64,000 bases of DNA from Adiantum capillus-veneris (GCA_014529385.2 CM043944.1:178098240-178162239), one strand, 5' to 3'; counted from the stretch's first letter, positions 19,506 through 30,569 are shown. Translations and numbers: made by a program. Notes: generated by a model not told the origin, from the sequence alone.

Positions 19506-20844
19506 CACTAGAATGGTAACCTAATAGGACATAAAAGTGTCCTTTCAAGGTTTTGGAAAAAAATTCCAAAACCGTAGTAGATCCACTCATTTTGAAAAAT
19601 CCTTTCATGAGCTTATAGTTCAATAACTACTACATATGGAAAAAATGAGAAACTTGTAATTTTTCTCATCCCTTGGTCACTACAAGCCTCCAAAGTTGAT
19701 GGACCAGTGCATTTTGCCCAAAACAACAATTTCTTACGGTTGATTGCATATAAATAAGAGTGGGGATTTTTGTAGGATATGAGATAAAATGTCCCATTAA
19801 CTTCAATGGGTTGGTGACCAAAACATATGGTTGCTTTTACCTCACTAATTTTCTTTTGGGCAAAAAAAATAGGTACAAAAAAGTTGCATTTTTGCCATTC
19901 TATGGACCTATCATCAAAGTTTCTATAGTCACGCTCAATACAAATACTATATACATGTTTTCTTAGTTCCGTTTGGGCCTTTGGATTCAAAAGGATCCAT
20001 GGAGCATGTCAAAAGGATAATGGATCTCTTACAATTGGAACCTTGGGGGCAAAGATAAAGTGTTAAATACAGCAAACATGAAAAAACTAGGTTTAGCATT
20101 ATGACCTCTAGAAACCCATAGAAACTACTCAATATCTAGCCAAGTTGGTAGTCTATGATTAGATATGGTTACTACCTACAAAATACACACAATTGGCCTA
20201 AGAAACTAGCAATATTGAGAAAGTTATACTTGCTACTCTAAAATGTATCGTATTCTTTAGCAATCAAAAAACTCAACCATCATCATATACTATGCTATAT
20301 AGCATATTAGGTCCCTCAAAACTCAAGTAAGATTAGCTTTATGTTATACATTACACTTACACAATCAAAATTGAATTTGGATATCAAGAAAGCCACCAAA
20401 AAAATCATAGAAGTGCTAATTTTGGCCAAAAAACAGGATTATGCAGTTCTTGTAAATTGGTTATAACTTTTAATTTTAACACTTAGCTCTCCCTACAAGC
20501 ATCAAAACATGTTGAGAACTATGAAGTCCTAACCTCTAGCTATCTAAACCTCACAAACATGAATTTTAGAGTGGTATAGTTGCCGAAAATTGAAAAAAAG
20601 CTAAAAACAGAACCCGTTTTTTCACACAGTATAGGTTCAAAAATGTTGTGCAAGAGTAAGGTTAATGGTGAGACTGATACTCAAAAAAAAATGCTAAGTT
20701 TTTTTCAGCTCATAAGGCAACTTTGTGGATATATAGCACCTAGAAATTCATTTTCATACTCTTCAAATAATTCAAGCAAAATGGTCACTTAACAGGACAC
20801 AAAAGTGTCCAAGGACATAAAAGTGTCCTGTTACCATTCTAGTG
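19506..20844. mobile_element. TTAA-flanked terminal-inverted-repeat element (1339 bp)
   Basis: The left end CACTAGAATGGTAAC (19506-19520) is the exact inverse of the right end (20830-20844), and both ends are flanked by TTAA (19502-19505, 20845-20848). Just inside lie near-palindromes of the type GGACA..AAAAGTGTCC, once on the left and twice on the right. The interior is AT-rich with no recognisable transposase; the longest open frame (125 codons, 19613-19990, minus) matches nothing I know. A related sequence without insertion occurs in the host repeat at 21231-21261 (ccaaagtaCTAAcaaaac), which supports a single TTAA-like target. Ends and target fit piggyBac; the CACTA start would also suit En/Spm, but the 3-bp flanks then disagree. 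Confidence 0.8.
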
Positions 20845-20848
20845 TTAA

Positions 20849-21310
20849 CAAAATATCATCATTGTATCAATAAAAATGAATAAATCATCATGGTATCAAC
20901 GAAAAGCATCATGATATCCCCGAGAATAATCATTGTATCAACGAAACAACATCATGGCATCACCGAGAATAACCATGGTATCAACGAAACAACATCATTG
21001 TATCACCAAGAATAACCATGGTATCAACGAAATAACATCATGGTATCATCGAGAATAACCATGGTATCAATGAAACATCATCATGGTATCAACAAAAGTC
21101 ACCATGGAATCAACGAAATATCATCATGAAATCACCGAGAATAACCATGGTATCAACGAAACATCATCATGGCATCACCGAGAATAACCATGGTATCAAT
21201 GAAATATCATCATGGTATCAACAAAAATCACCATGACCAAAGTACTAACAAAACATTATCATGGTACCATCAAAATCACTATGGTATCAACAAGAAATTA
21301 TCAATAAAAC
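20849..21310 (+). repeat. Degenerate minisatellite of CATCATGGTATCAACGAAA type
   Basis: Many short units of about 18-30 bp alternate 'atcatggtatcaacgaaa' with 'atcaccgagaataaccatgg'. They make up the central part of the non-autonomous LTR element. The nested TTAA element landed at the left edge of this array. Confidence 0.85.
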
Positions 21311-21469
21311 GACGTAAACTATATCTCTAAAAGAATAATTATACGAGAATCAATGAACGAGTATATCATATAACAAAAGATCATGTACCAATAGTAGCTC
21401 GATAGAATTTGGACGATCATCAACGGCTCGATTAAATCGGAACGATATATAACTGGCTTCTGCAGCAAA

Positions 21470-22445
21470 GTTACGTCAGTAACAAATTTATGATTGATGA
21501 AGAAAAAAATATAATTGAAAAGTTTTCAATTATGAGAAAAATCAAAAGCAAAAAGTAAAATTCTGCTTTTCAAACATATTTGCAGTCCAAAACGATAACC
21601 CAAAATCGATGCAGAATTTAGAGAAAATTTCTTCTGCAAAGTTATAGACCACATCGATTCCGATGGCTCAAGCAAATAGTTTCTCATCAATTTCGATGCT
21701 TGTAGCCGTTAGTTTTTTTGTAAAGTTATAGACCACATCGATTCCGATCCCTCACGCGGGTAGTTTCTGCAAAATCGTTTTCAATTAGCAGAAAAATAAA
21801 AAACAAAAAGCGAAAGTTGCTTTTCAGGTATATATGCAGTCCACGAACGATAACTCAAAATTGGAGCAGAATTTGAAAATACTTTCTTCTGCAAAGTTGT
21901 AGACCACATCAATTCCAGTCCGTTTTGCGAGTAGTTTTTGCAAAATCATTTTCAATTAGCAGAAAAATAAAAAACATAAAACAAAACTTGCTTTTCGGAC
22001 ATGTACGCAGTTCGCGAACAATAACTCAAAATCGGTGCAGAATTTGAAAACACTTTCTTCTGTAAAGTTGTAGACCACATCGATTCCGGTCTCACTAGTG
22101 CGCAGTTTTTGCAAAATCGTTTTAAATTAGCAGAAAAATCAAAAACATAAAACAAAACTTGCTTTTCGGACATGTACGCAGTCCTTGAACGATAACTCAA
22201 AATCGGTGCAGAATTTGAAAACACTTCCTTCTGCAAAGTTGTAGACCACATTGATTCAATAAGCAGAAAGTCTAAAACAAAAAGCGAAAGTTTCTTTTTA
22301 GGTATGTACGCAATCCGCGAACGGTAACTTAAAATTGGTGCAGAATTTGAAAAAACTTCCTTCTACAAAATTGTAGACCACATCGATTCCGATCTCTCTA
22401 GAGGATAGTTTCTGCAAAATCGATTCTGATCAGGATAAAAATCAA
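21470..22445 (+). repeat. Tandem repeat of about 170-180 bp inside the LTR element
   Basis: The marker 'aaagtt.tagaccacatcgattcc' recurs near 21640, 21725, 21893, 22066, 22235 and 22370, with 'aattagcagaaaaat' and 'gataactcaaaatcgg' between. It ends just before the primer-binding site, that is, in the leader of the element. Confidence 0.85.
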
Positions 22446-22460
22446 AAACAAAAACGTACT

Positions 22461-22472
22461 GCTCTGATACCA
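22461..22472 (-). promoter_or_regulatory. Primer-binding site of the non-autonomous LTR element
   Basis: On the element strand this is TGGTATCAGAGC, identical to the copia sites at 2062 and 23732. It directly follows the 5' LTR. Confidence 0.92.
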
Positions 22473-22614
22473 TGTTGAGAGAGAAGGAGAGAGCACAGAA
22501 ATAGAACCCCAAAGTGTGTAGAATACACACATGAGATGATGTATATAGAGAGGGGACCTGGGTGCCATATATAGAGAAGCCATATATTGAGTAGCTTCAC
22601 ATATAAGCTCAACA
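22473..22614 (-). repeat. 5' LTR of the non-autonomous element
   Basis: 142 bp, TGTTGAGCTTAT...CTCTCAACA on the element strand. About 96% identical to the 3' LTR at 18659. Confidence 0.9.
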
Positions 22615-22619
22615 TTCAA

Positions 22620-22881
22620 AACAATGGTTGGAGGGCTACATAAAGACATTTCTTAAAAACAAGAAATCCAACGTGCGGCATGCAGCAGCCAATGAGGTCA
22701 GAGATCCAGAAAGCAGTTATCACATTTGCAACATAGAAGACGCGGAGTGGGAGTGGGCAATTCAAGAGATAAGTGATCAAGTTGCGATGGCTCATCATAT
22801 AGACAACAACGCGAGGCCCGTGCAAGACAAACTCCCACGCACTATGTCTCAGGAGGCAAGGGAGCTTGGAAGGATAAATAT
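22620..22881 (+). pseudogene. Unknown spliced gene, large exon (3' part) beyond the LTR insertion
   Basis: This continues the frame of 17875-18658 when the LTR element and one target copy are left out. It reads KQWLEGYIKTFLKNKKSN and later IEDAEWEWAIQEISDQ, and ends at a GTAAGA donor (GT at 22882) with two bases of a split codon. It is open throughout. No domain is recognised; it is rich in Glu, Asn and Trp. Confidence 0.6.
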
Positions 22882-22991
22882 GTAAGATTATTTGTATTAT
22901 AATGTCGATCGGTGATTATAAAGATTGTAGTTGATAATTTGGTATTGTTATTGCTAACTTAAGAAAATGTCACTCTCTCTCGACCAACTAG

Positions 22992-23106
22992 AGAGATGTT
23001 CAAGTATCGGGAGAAACATACAGAATTTGATACTTGGCGATGGTTGTTCAAAAACAACCACATCTCTCACAAGCAATTCGACGTGGCGGTTGGACCACTG
23101 CAAGCG
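22992..23106 (+). CDS. Unknown spliced gene, penultimate exon
   Basis: The exon lies between an acceptor CTAG (to 22991) and a donor GTAAGT at 23107. 115 bp plus the two carried bases make 39 codons (EMFKYREKHTEFDTWRW, then FKNNHISHKQFDVAVG). Intact phase on both sides strongly supports a real gene structure. Confidence 0.65.
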
Positions 23107-23183
23107 GTAAGTTTAAACAAGTAATTTTGTATCAATTGTTTTGAGTTGTGGATAATTGTTTAATTTGGTTTGGGTTTCTGTAG

Positions 23184-23231
23184 AGTCAAAGTGATTCAAC
23201 ATATGTGCCTTTGGACGACAACGAGGATTAG
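23184..23231 (+). CDS. Unknown spliced gene, last exon
   Basis: After a polypyrimidine tract and TGTAG acceptor, 16 codons read SQSDSTYVPLDDNED and stop. The phase agrees with the previous exon. The region 23232-23437 downstream is AT-rich and probably 3' UTR. Confidence 0.6.
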   Translation, partial: SQSDSTYVPLDDNED

Positions 23232-23437
23232 ATAAAAAAATGTTCTATCAAAACTTTCGTAAAGTCCCAATGTGGCACAATGTATATACAACTATTTACT
23301 TTTTATTATAACTTAAATAAAAAGTTGATCTTCTACATTTTTAATTGTCAAGGTAAAGTAGATTCAATTTCAGTTCTTTGGTATTTTTTATACTCTTCCA
23401 AAAAACAATTGATGTCTTATTGTTTTATGCAGGTCAA

Positions 23438-23497
23438 AAATAAAGGTGCTCATTTGGGCCACCCAAATTTGGGTGGCCCAAATGAGTATCTTTATTT
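23438..23497. repeat. 60-bp near-perfect palindrome
   Basis: The arms 23438-23467 and 23468-23497 are inverse copies with only two mismatches (both would be G-U pairs in RNA) and no spacer. The centre is CCCAAATTTGGG. It lies between the unknown gene's stop and the copia insertion. It could be a foldback hairpin, a small MITE or a hairpin-RNA source. Confidence 0.9.
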
Positions 23498-23520
23498 TTT
23501 ATTTGGCATTAAGAGGTCAT

Positions 23521-23586
23521 ATGCGCGATAATAATAGCGACAAAGTTCGTGGTAATAGCAAAGGGTATATTGGCATGATTATTACT
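23521..23586 (+). other. Possible CACTA-like subterminal motifs
   Basis: It contains 'gataataatagcgac' and 'gtggtaatagc', similar in spirit to the GGTAATA repeats at 9541 and the inverted set at 4561. If real, the preceding unknown gene belonged to a second CACTA-type element. Confidence 0.3.
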
Positions 23587-23731
23587 TGTTGGAGCTATAT
23601 ATAGCTCACTCTACTCAACTTGGTCTCACCTATATATTTGTATCTTGTCCTCAATATGAATCAGTCTTTGGAAGCGTATATGGTGTGTCTCTTGTCTCGT
23701 CTCTCTCTCTCTTTCTCTCTACATCTCAACA
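23587..23731 (+). repeat. Copia 5' LTR, plus-strand copy (145 bp)
   Basis: It begins TGTTGGAGC, ends TCTCAACA and is followed at once by the primer-binding site TGGTATCAGAGC (23732-23743). It matches the inverted copy at 2074-2216. The 5-bp sequence before it is ttact; the matching 3' end is not in the window because the element is truncated. Confidence 0.9.
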
Positions 23732-23743
23732 TGGTATCAGAGC
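23732..23743 (+). promoter_or_regulatory. Copia primer-binding site
   Basis: Exact TGGTATCAGAGC next to the LTR. Leader sequence runs from here to the gag start at 24500. Confidence 0.92.
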
Positions 23744-24499
23744 GATAACGATCACGGGCCGATTCAATTCATGGTGACAAAACAGTATGTGTATGCGATT
23801 CGTATGTAAGATTCAAAATTGCTACAAATTTTATTTTTGAGTGTTGATTCTTGTTAACTGTGGTTGTTTTGTGTTAAGAAGAATATGATTAGTGTTTTGT
23901 GTGGCGTTTATTGATAATCAATCTAATCGTTGATTACGTTTTCTTGTTGATAACACCCTAAACTTCATCTCAATTTTTCGGGGTGTTCTGCTCAAAATTT
24001 GGAGAAACGTGAAAAGTACGATGGAGCATCGCGCAATCGCACTTTTCATCCAAAACTTGTTCGTCTCCTCGAGCTCTTTGATTTGAGTTCTAGGTTTGCG
24101 TCAATTGGAGTTCGCAGCAGAAAGTTATGCTATTTTTACTGCAATTGAGCTTGACACAACTTTCTTTGTCCTACTTCTTCATGAAGCATCCGCGATCGTT
24201 TTTCTTATTTTGGCGTTAACTTTTTCGAGAAGATTTAGCTTTTTGCTATTCGTATTGTGGCCGTCAATCTTGCGTCTCACGCCACTCTATTTTGAGGACT
24301 CTTTTATTATTAACGTCTCCTTTACCTTGCCTTTTTGGGTGACGTCTCTCACATCTTTGGACGTTCCTTGAGCATCCTTTTTACGTTTATCGTTGACAGA
24401 ATGCAGTCCTCATATCTCTATCATTCTCAATTGCGGCCTTCACCATATATGGTGTACAGATTCTGCGATCTTATCTTATACGTCTTCTCGCAACAAGAT

Positions 24500-27400
24500 A
24501 TGGCTATGAATATTCTCGTCAACGGCTTTCCTTCTGGCCAGCGTTCTGTTCCTTCTTTCCAAGGTCAAGGGTTTCCAGGCTGGAAAGCAAAGATTTTGTT
24601 AATTCTTTAAGGCGATGAACTCTCCGATGTTGTTCTTGGAAATCGTGTTTGTTCGCCTCAGCCTGTTGATACAGATAATGATAACGTGCTTATCACTGAA
24701 GGACCTATATTTGAAGATTGGAATGTTGCCTATACAGATTGGCAACGACGTGATAAAGCAGCTCGTCGGTATATTCTTTATGCTCTTACTGATTCCCTTT
24801 TGCTTGATATGTATGAACTGCCTACTTCCCACGACGTATGGAAGTACCTTATTGCAAACTTTTAGAAGAAATCTGTTACAAAAATACTTTATTTGAGAGG
24901 GTTGCTTAACAAGTTACAATATGAAGTTGGTACTTCCATGACGGGAGATATTGAATCTTTCAAATCTTTTATTAATCAACTTGCTGTTGTCGATGATCCT
25001 GTTCCACAAAAGCAACTGATTATACTTCTCCTTGATACGGTGAAGGACTCTTCTTATGATAACATTGTTACTATTCTCTCTAATAAAGATGGTCTTGATT
25101 TTGACCAAGCCTGCATATCTTTAATTGAATACTCTCAACGTCAAGAACGTCGTAATGCTGGTCATGATACAGCTATGATTTCACAAGAGGAGACTGAGTC
25201 ACAACAGATGGAGCGTGCTTTTTATGCTCGAAGGCGTCCATTTCAACGAGGAAACCGCAGAGATGGCCGTCGCGGTAATATTTTCTCTCGTCTCAAATTT
25301 CCTCATAAGCAATGTTCTTACTGCAACAGAAATCTCCATACTAAAGATGATTGTTGGGTACGTCAATATGATGAAGAACACAATATTACCACAAAACAAC
25401 CACGTTTATCTAGAGACTCTTCTTCTTCTTCTTGTGAAATTGTGGACAATCTGATCATCCCATTCATATGTGCTATAAGCATCGATTTTACATAGATCAG
25501 AATAGAGCATATGCTACTGAACATTGAAACAACATTGTACCAGAAACAAGTTGCGTCCTATGTTCAGTTGCTCCAGACAGAATACTTCATGTACGTGATG
25601 GATCACTTTTTATTGTCGATTCTGGTGCTACAGGAAATATGACATATCAGTCTAAGTGGCTCCATAACTATCATCCACTACTAGTCCAACGTGTTGTTTA
25701 TCTTCCTGATGATACTACTTGTCAAGTAAAGGGTATTGGAGATTTATATCTTGGTACCTTATCTTATTCCACTCGAATTTTGCGAGGAGTATTACATGTA
25801 CCAGATCTTCAACGTAATCTTCTTTCAGTTGCTAGACTTGTTGATCTTGGTCTGTTTGTTGGATTTGATCATACCAAATGCCGAACTGAGAAAGTTGAAC
25901 AGACTATAGCCACTGCTCCCCGAAATGGTAATTTGTTTGAACTCTCTCTCAACGATGCTGTAGCAAATGTTGTCATTGCTCCAGGTGATCATGATTGCAA
26001 AGTATGGCATCACCGTTTTGTTCATGCTGATTTCTCAAAATTCCTTGATCTTCAACGTCGTGATCTTGTTCATGGCATGGATCTTAAAGCCCATCCCCAT
26101 ATGGGAATTTGTGAATTTTGTGGTCTTGGGAAACACAATCGTAAACCCTTTCCTTTTTCAAATACAACTCATTCTCATGACATATTGGATCTTGTTCATA
26201 CTGATATATGTGGACCTCTACCTTCTTCGAGATCACAATATCGCTACTTCATTACTTTCATTGATGATTTCTCAAGGTATACGACTGTATTTCTACTTAG
26301 ACAAAAATCTGAAGCCTTATTCGTTTTCAAACAATTCCACAAGGCTGCGGAACTTCAAACTGGTCGTCGCCTTAAGAAGCTTCGTAGTGACAATGGAGGC
26401 GAATATGTTTCTCGAGAGTTTGTGAGTTACTGTGCTGACAGTGGAATTCATCATGAACACACTATTCCATATTCGCCTCAACAGAACGGCGTTGTTGAAC
26501 GAAAGAATCGCACTATTCTCAATGCTGTAAGATGTATGCTGACTCATTCTGGCTTATCTCGTGTTTTCTGGGCTGAAGCTACTTTGACAGCAGTATTTCA
26601 GAATCATCTTCCTACTACTGCACCCTCTGGTAAGATACCCATCACAGCATGGACAGGTGACATTCCTTCTGTATCTCATTTTCGAACCTTTGGATGTATT
26701 GCTTATATTCATGTTCCCAAAAAAACACGAACAAAGCTTGATGCTCTTGGTCTTAAAGTTATTTTTATTGGATATTCTGACACTTCCAAAGGCTACAAAT
26801 TCTATGACCCTTCCTCCAAGAAAGTAATTGTGAATCATGATGCTACTTTTAACGAACAGCTTATGGGAGGTTCATGGTCCATGGATCATTCTGATGATAC
26901 TAAATCATTGCTTCAGGCTTTTCCATTTCTTTCAGAAGATGAAACTCTTCCTATAGAGCAACTTTCCTCTTCACAACCATCCATTCCGAATGTTGCCAAT
27001 GATGATATTGATATTTTTGTTGATCTGCCTATTGATTTTGAACATGGCTCATGTCATGTTTATGATGACGATATTGTTGATAATGCTTTTTCTACTTCTG
27101 AAGATCCCGTTACTTATGATGAAGCTATCTCTTCACCACAAAAGGATCAATGGCAAGAGGCTATGGAAGCAGAGTACGATTCTCTTATTTCTAAAGGTAC
27201 ATGGATACTAACTGAATTACCTCCAGGTCGTACAACTATTAAATGTAAGTGGGTGTTTAAGATAAAAGTAAAAGCAAATGGATCTTTTGACAAGTTCAAG
27301 GCATGTTTAGTCAGAAAAGGTTACTCCCAAGTAGCTGATGTTGATTATCAAGAGACTTTTTCACCAGTTGTTCGCATTACAAGTGTTCGAGTTTTATTGG

Positions 27401-27727
27401 CATTTGCTTTCAATTTGATTTAGAAGCTCATCAAATGGATGTGCGAACTGCTTTTCTTAATGGTGACTTGGAAGAGGAAATTTATATGGAACAACCAGAA
27501 GGGTTTTTTATTCCATTTAAAGAAGACCTTGTTACTCAACTCCATAAGGCACTATATGGTCTCAAACAAGCTTCGCGAGCCTGGTATACAAAATTTGATC
27601 TTTTTCTCACTTCTAAAGGATTCATCTCTTGCTCTTCAGACCCCAACTTATACATAAAACACCAAGGTAGCAGTTTTGTGATTCTTGCTCTTTATGTGGA
27701 TGATACCATCCTTGTTTTCAATTCTCT
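24500..27727 (+). pseudogene. Ty1/copia gag-pol polyprotein, broken, RT truncated
   Basis: Order: gag from MAMNILVNG (24500), stops at 24608 (TAA) and 24863 (TAG; the sister copy has CAG), a CCHC knuckle CSYCNRNLHTKDDC at about 25317, protease FIVDSGATGN at about 25612, GAG-pre-integrase (WHHRFVHADF, CEFCGLGKH) at about 26005-26140, and integrase core with D in VHTDICGP, D in RSDNGGEY and E in NGVVERKNRT (about 26200-26505). RVT_2 then runs from WILTELPPG (27200), with a stop and frameshift at 27421, to ALYGLKQASRAWY and the YVDD box at about 27695. Copia sequence ends about 30 bp later, in frame with gypsy RT. RNase H and the 3' LTR are missing. The 594-codon protease-integrase-RT frame (25639-27423) is open. 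Confidence 0.93.
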
Positions 27728-28010
27728 AGCCACGTTCAATTTTTTAATGGAGAAACTCTTTAGACCCTATTGCTGCAAATTCACTGGAGTGTACTTTGAT
27801 AATATCATCATCTACTCCAAGTCCTTGGAGGAGCACAAGCAACATCTCAAGGTAATTTTTCAAGCTTTGAGGGAGAACAATCTTTTTATCAATCAAAAGA
27901 AGACAAAATTTTTCCTTCAAGAGATTCAATACTTAGGTCATATTATCTCTCAAGATGGTATCCATATCCATGGATCCATCAAAGTTGGAGGTAATAAAAG
28001 CATGGACTAA
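27435..28010 (+). pseudogene. In-frame copia/gypsy reverse-transcriptase fusion
   Basis: A 191-codon open frame joins copia RT up to YVDDTILVFNS (about 27727) directly to gypsy RT beginning ATFNFLMEKLFRPY, so two YxDD regions lie in tandem. The gypsy box reads YFDN, a degenerate YLDD. The frame is lost at about 27955-27975, where a four-base 'atccat'-type duplication shifts it. It is probably a chance recombination product of two retroelements. Confidence 0.8.
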
Positions 28011-29222
28011 TCCAAGGAATCTACATAAGCTAAGTAGCTTTATTGGTATGTGTGCATATGATAGATGCTTCATAGCAAAATTCTCTCAAATAGCAGGACC
28101 ATTATATGAATTAACAAAGAAGAACGTTAAGTACTCATGGACTGCTAAAGAGCACAATGCTTTTGATAAGCTTAAAGAAAAGCTTGCCTCTCAACCTATG
28201 CTTACACTTTTGGACCTCTCAAAACCATTTGAGGTCCAATGTGATGCTTGTGGAGATTGCGTTGGAGAAGTCTTGCTTCAAGAAGGGCATGTCATAGCAT
28301 ATGAGAGTCGAAGACTCAATTCCAATGAGTGTGTCTTGGACATCTACAAAAAGGAGCTACTAGCTATCCTACATGCCCTTGATACATGGAAGCACTACCT
28401 TTTTGGTACTCCATTCATCCTACAAAAAGATCATCAAATTCTTAAGTACTTCATGATGCAAACCAAGCTCTCCGACAAGCAAATAAGGTGGAAATTTTTC
28501 TTTCACAATCTTATTTTCATATTGCTCACATTGTTGTGGTAAGCACAATCAAGTGGCTGGTGCACTTTCACGATGACCAATAGTCAATGCAGTATCTATA
28601 GAAATTCACAATGATCTATCTTCTACGATAGATGGGTATGATACTCAACCTGATTTTAGAGACATAATGTCCATTCACCTTGCAAAATGGTAATCTTCTC
28701 AATGGCAATAATCTATGTGTTACTCACTCCCTTCGTGAGAAAGTCATGTATGAATCACATGCTCCTCCTTATGCAGGACAAAGAGGAATTCAACCTACTC
28801 TTCGAGGAGTAGAGATGTACTTCTATTGGCCTACCATGAAAGTAGACATACAAGAATATGTTTCAAAATGTGTGGTATGCCAAAAGATTAAGTATGATAG
28901 AGGGAAGAAACCTGGATTAATCCAGTCATTGCCAATCCTTAGTTCACCATCGAAGAGTATATCCATGAATTTTATCTTTTGATTACCTAAGTCTATCCAT
29001 GGGAATATGGAAATATGGACAATAGTCAACACATTTAGCAAGCAAGCACACTTCATTCCTATCAAAAAGACTATTAAAGCACACCAAATGGCACCTCTCT
29101 TCGTATCTCATATTTTCAAACACCATGGATTGCCAACATCTAGTGTGCCAGATACAAATCCTAGAATGACTAATAATTTTTGGAAAGGTTTCTTTGAAAA
29201 TATAGGGACAAGATTGAGGTAG
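27728..29222 (+). pseudogene. Ty3/gypsy RT-RNase H-integrase fragment
   Basis: The RT palm end and thumb (KTKFFLQEIQYLGHIIS) are followed by RNase H with FEVQCDACG (28235), KELLAILHAL and KDHQILKYF. The integrase zinc finger has H and H before CVVCQKIK (about 28870). The integrase core begins WTIVNTFSKQAHFIP at about 29020; the usual first Asp is Asn, and the second motif reads PDTNPRMTNNF, so it is catalytically broken. The sequence stops at FENIGTRLR, before the Glu motif, where a 3.2-kb repeat begins. Several stops and frameshifts (27960, 28540, 28980) are present. Confidence 0.9.
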
Positions 29223-29782
29223 TCCTTAGACCTAGGACCTTAAGCAAGCTGGGGTGAGAATCCTACCCAGGCATGAGGTGCTTGTTGTGCTTGCTCACTA
29301 AGGTGCTTAAGGTGTTTGTGGGAACCTTACCCAAGCAAGAGGTGCTTCTCCTGCTTACTAACTAAGGTTCTTAAGGTCTTTGTGGAAACCTTGCCCAAGC
29401 TTGAGGTGTTTGTCATGCTTAAATGACTAAGATGCTTGAAGTGTTCAATTCAAACATGATCTCTCAAGAGGTATATTGTCATGCTTAAATGACTAAGGTT
29501 CTTCAAGTGTTCAATTCAAACATGATCTCTCAAGAGGCATAAAATATTTTCATGCTTAAATGACTAAGGTTCTTGAAGTGTTCAATTCAAACATGATCTC
29601 TTAAGAAGCATAAAAGACACATGTCAATATCCTCCCCAGTTTGCCCCCATGATGTGCTTGAATCCGATTCGATAGGCTTTAAAGGGGTCCAATGAGAATT
29701 TAGATGCATTTAAAAAAGTAATTAAGCTTTTTCTCTCAAAGAGGAAAAAGAGGACACCTGTCCAAATGATATGCTTAAATAA

Positions 29783-29826
<44 letters not shown>

Positions 29827-30569
29827 GGACCAAGCATGAGAGGAGGATATTCTCTCCACAAACACACTCTCATTGTGTGAAGTGCAAAGTGCAAGAGCTC
29901 CATCTCCTTCTCCAAGCTTGTTGAGAAGTTGAGAGCCTACACCAACACTCTTGGCTATGGAATGCAAATCCAACCAAGAGCCATGCTTCAATGCTTAAGC
30001 TTTCCATCTTTTTCATCTTCATTACTATGCTATTATGCTATGCTAAGCAAGAAGAGTAATGATAAGTGAGGAACTATTTCTTTCTCCTATGAATGATTCT
30101 TGTTCCTCTTCCCTACCCTCATTCCCCGCTAGCTCTCTCCACCTTTGAAGGTGTTTGAGGCCTTGGGATTGAGAGCAGGGATGGTTAATGCTTTTACAAA
30201 GTTTATGTTATGCTCGTGATATGCATGAATGTTTCCATCTTCATTGCATCACCTAGGTCACAAGGAAGACAAAGATGGTATTGTACCAAGTCTCTCTTTA
30301 TGGGAGAATCTATGATACAAAAGCCTATTGGAGCGGGGATCCACTCCATGTAAATCCGGTCCTCAACTGTTGTCAAGTTCTCTAAACCCTCTCTCTCTTG
30401 CAAAAGTATTGTTCAAGCCAAGTTAATTAAGTAGTATGGTTATGTTTCTACCGCTACTTAAGTTCACCCTCTATGTTCTCCAAGTAGTCTCACAAAAATG
30501 CTCACTTTAACTCTCTTAATTCCGCTCTCAAAGTTCATAGGCCATTTCCATTACACCGATAGGCAAAAG

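Larger units (their letters stand above)
18659..22614 (-). mobile_element. Non-autonomous LTR retrotransposon (3.96 kb) without coding capacity
   Basis: It is bounded by two 142-bp LTRs in the same orientation, with a perfect copia-type primer-binding site next to the right LTR and a purine tract next to the left one. The 5-bp flanks are ttcac (18654-18658) and ttcaa (22615-22619), a 4/5 match. The interior has no gag or pol. It consists of several tandem-repeat fields and a nested DNA element. This fits a LARD-like element that borrows proteins from a copia relative. LTR ends (TGTTGAG..CTCAACA) and primer site resemble the local copia family at 23587, a plausible helper type. Confidence 0.85.

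Noticed and set aside
19613-19990. 125-codon ORF inside the TTAA element as a transposase
   Set aside because: No DDE motif or resemblance to any transposase; short and AT-biased.
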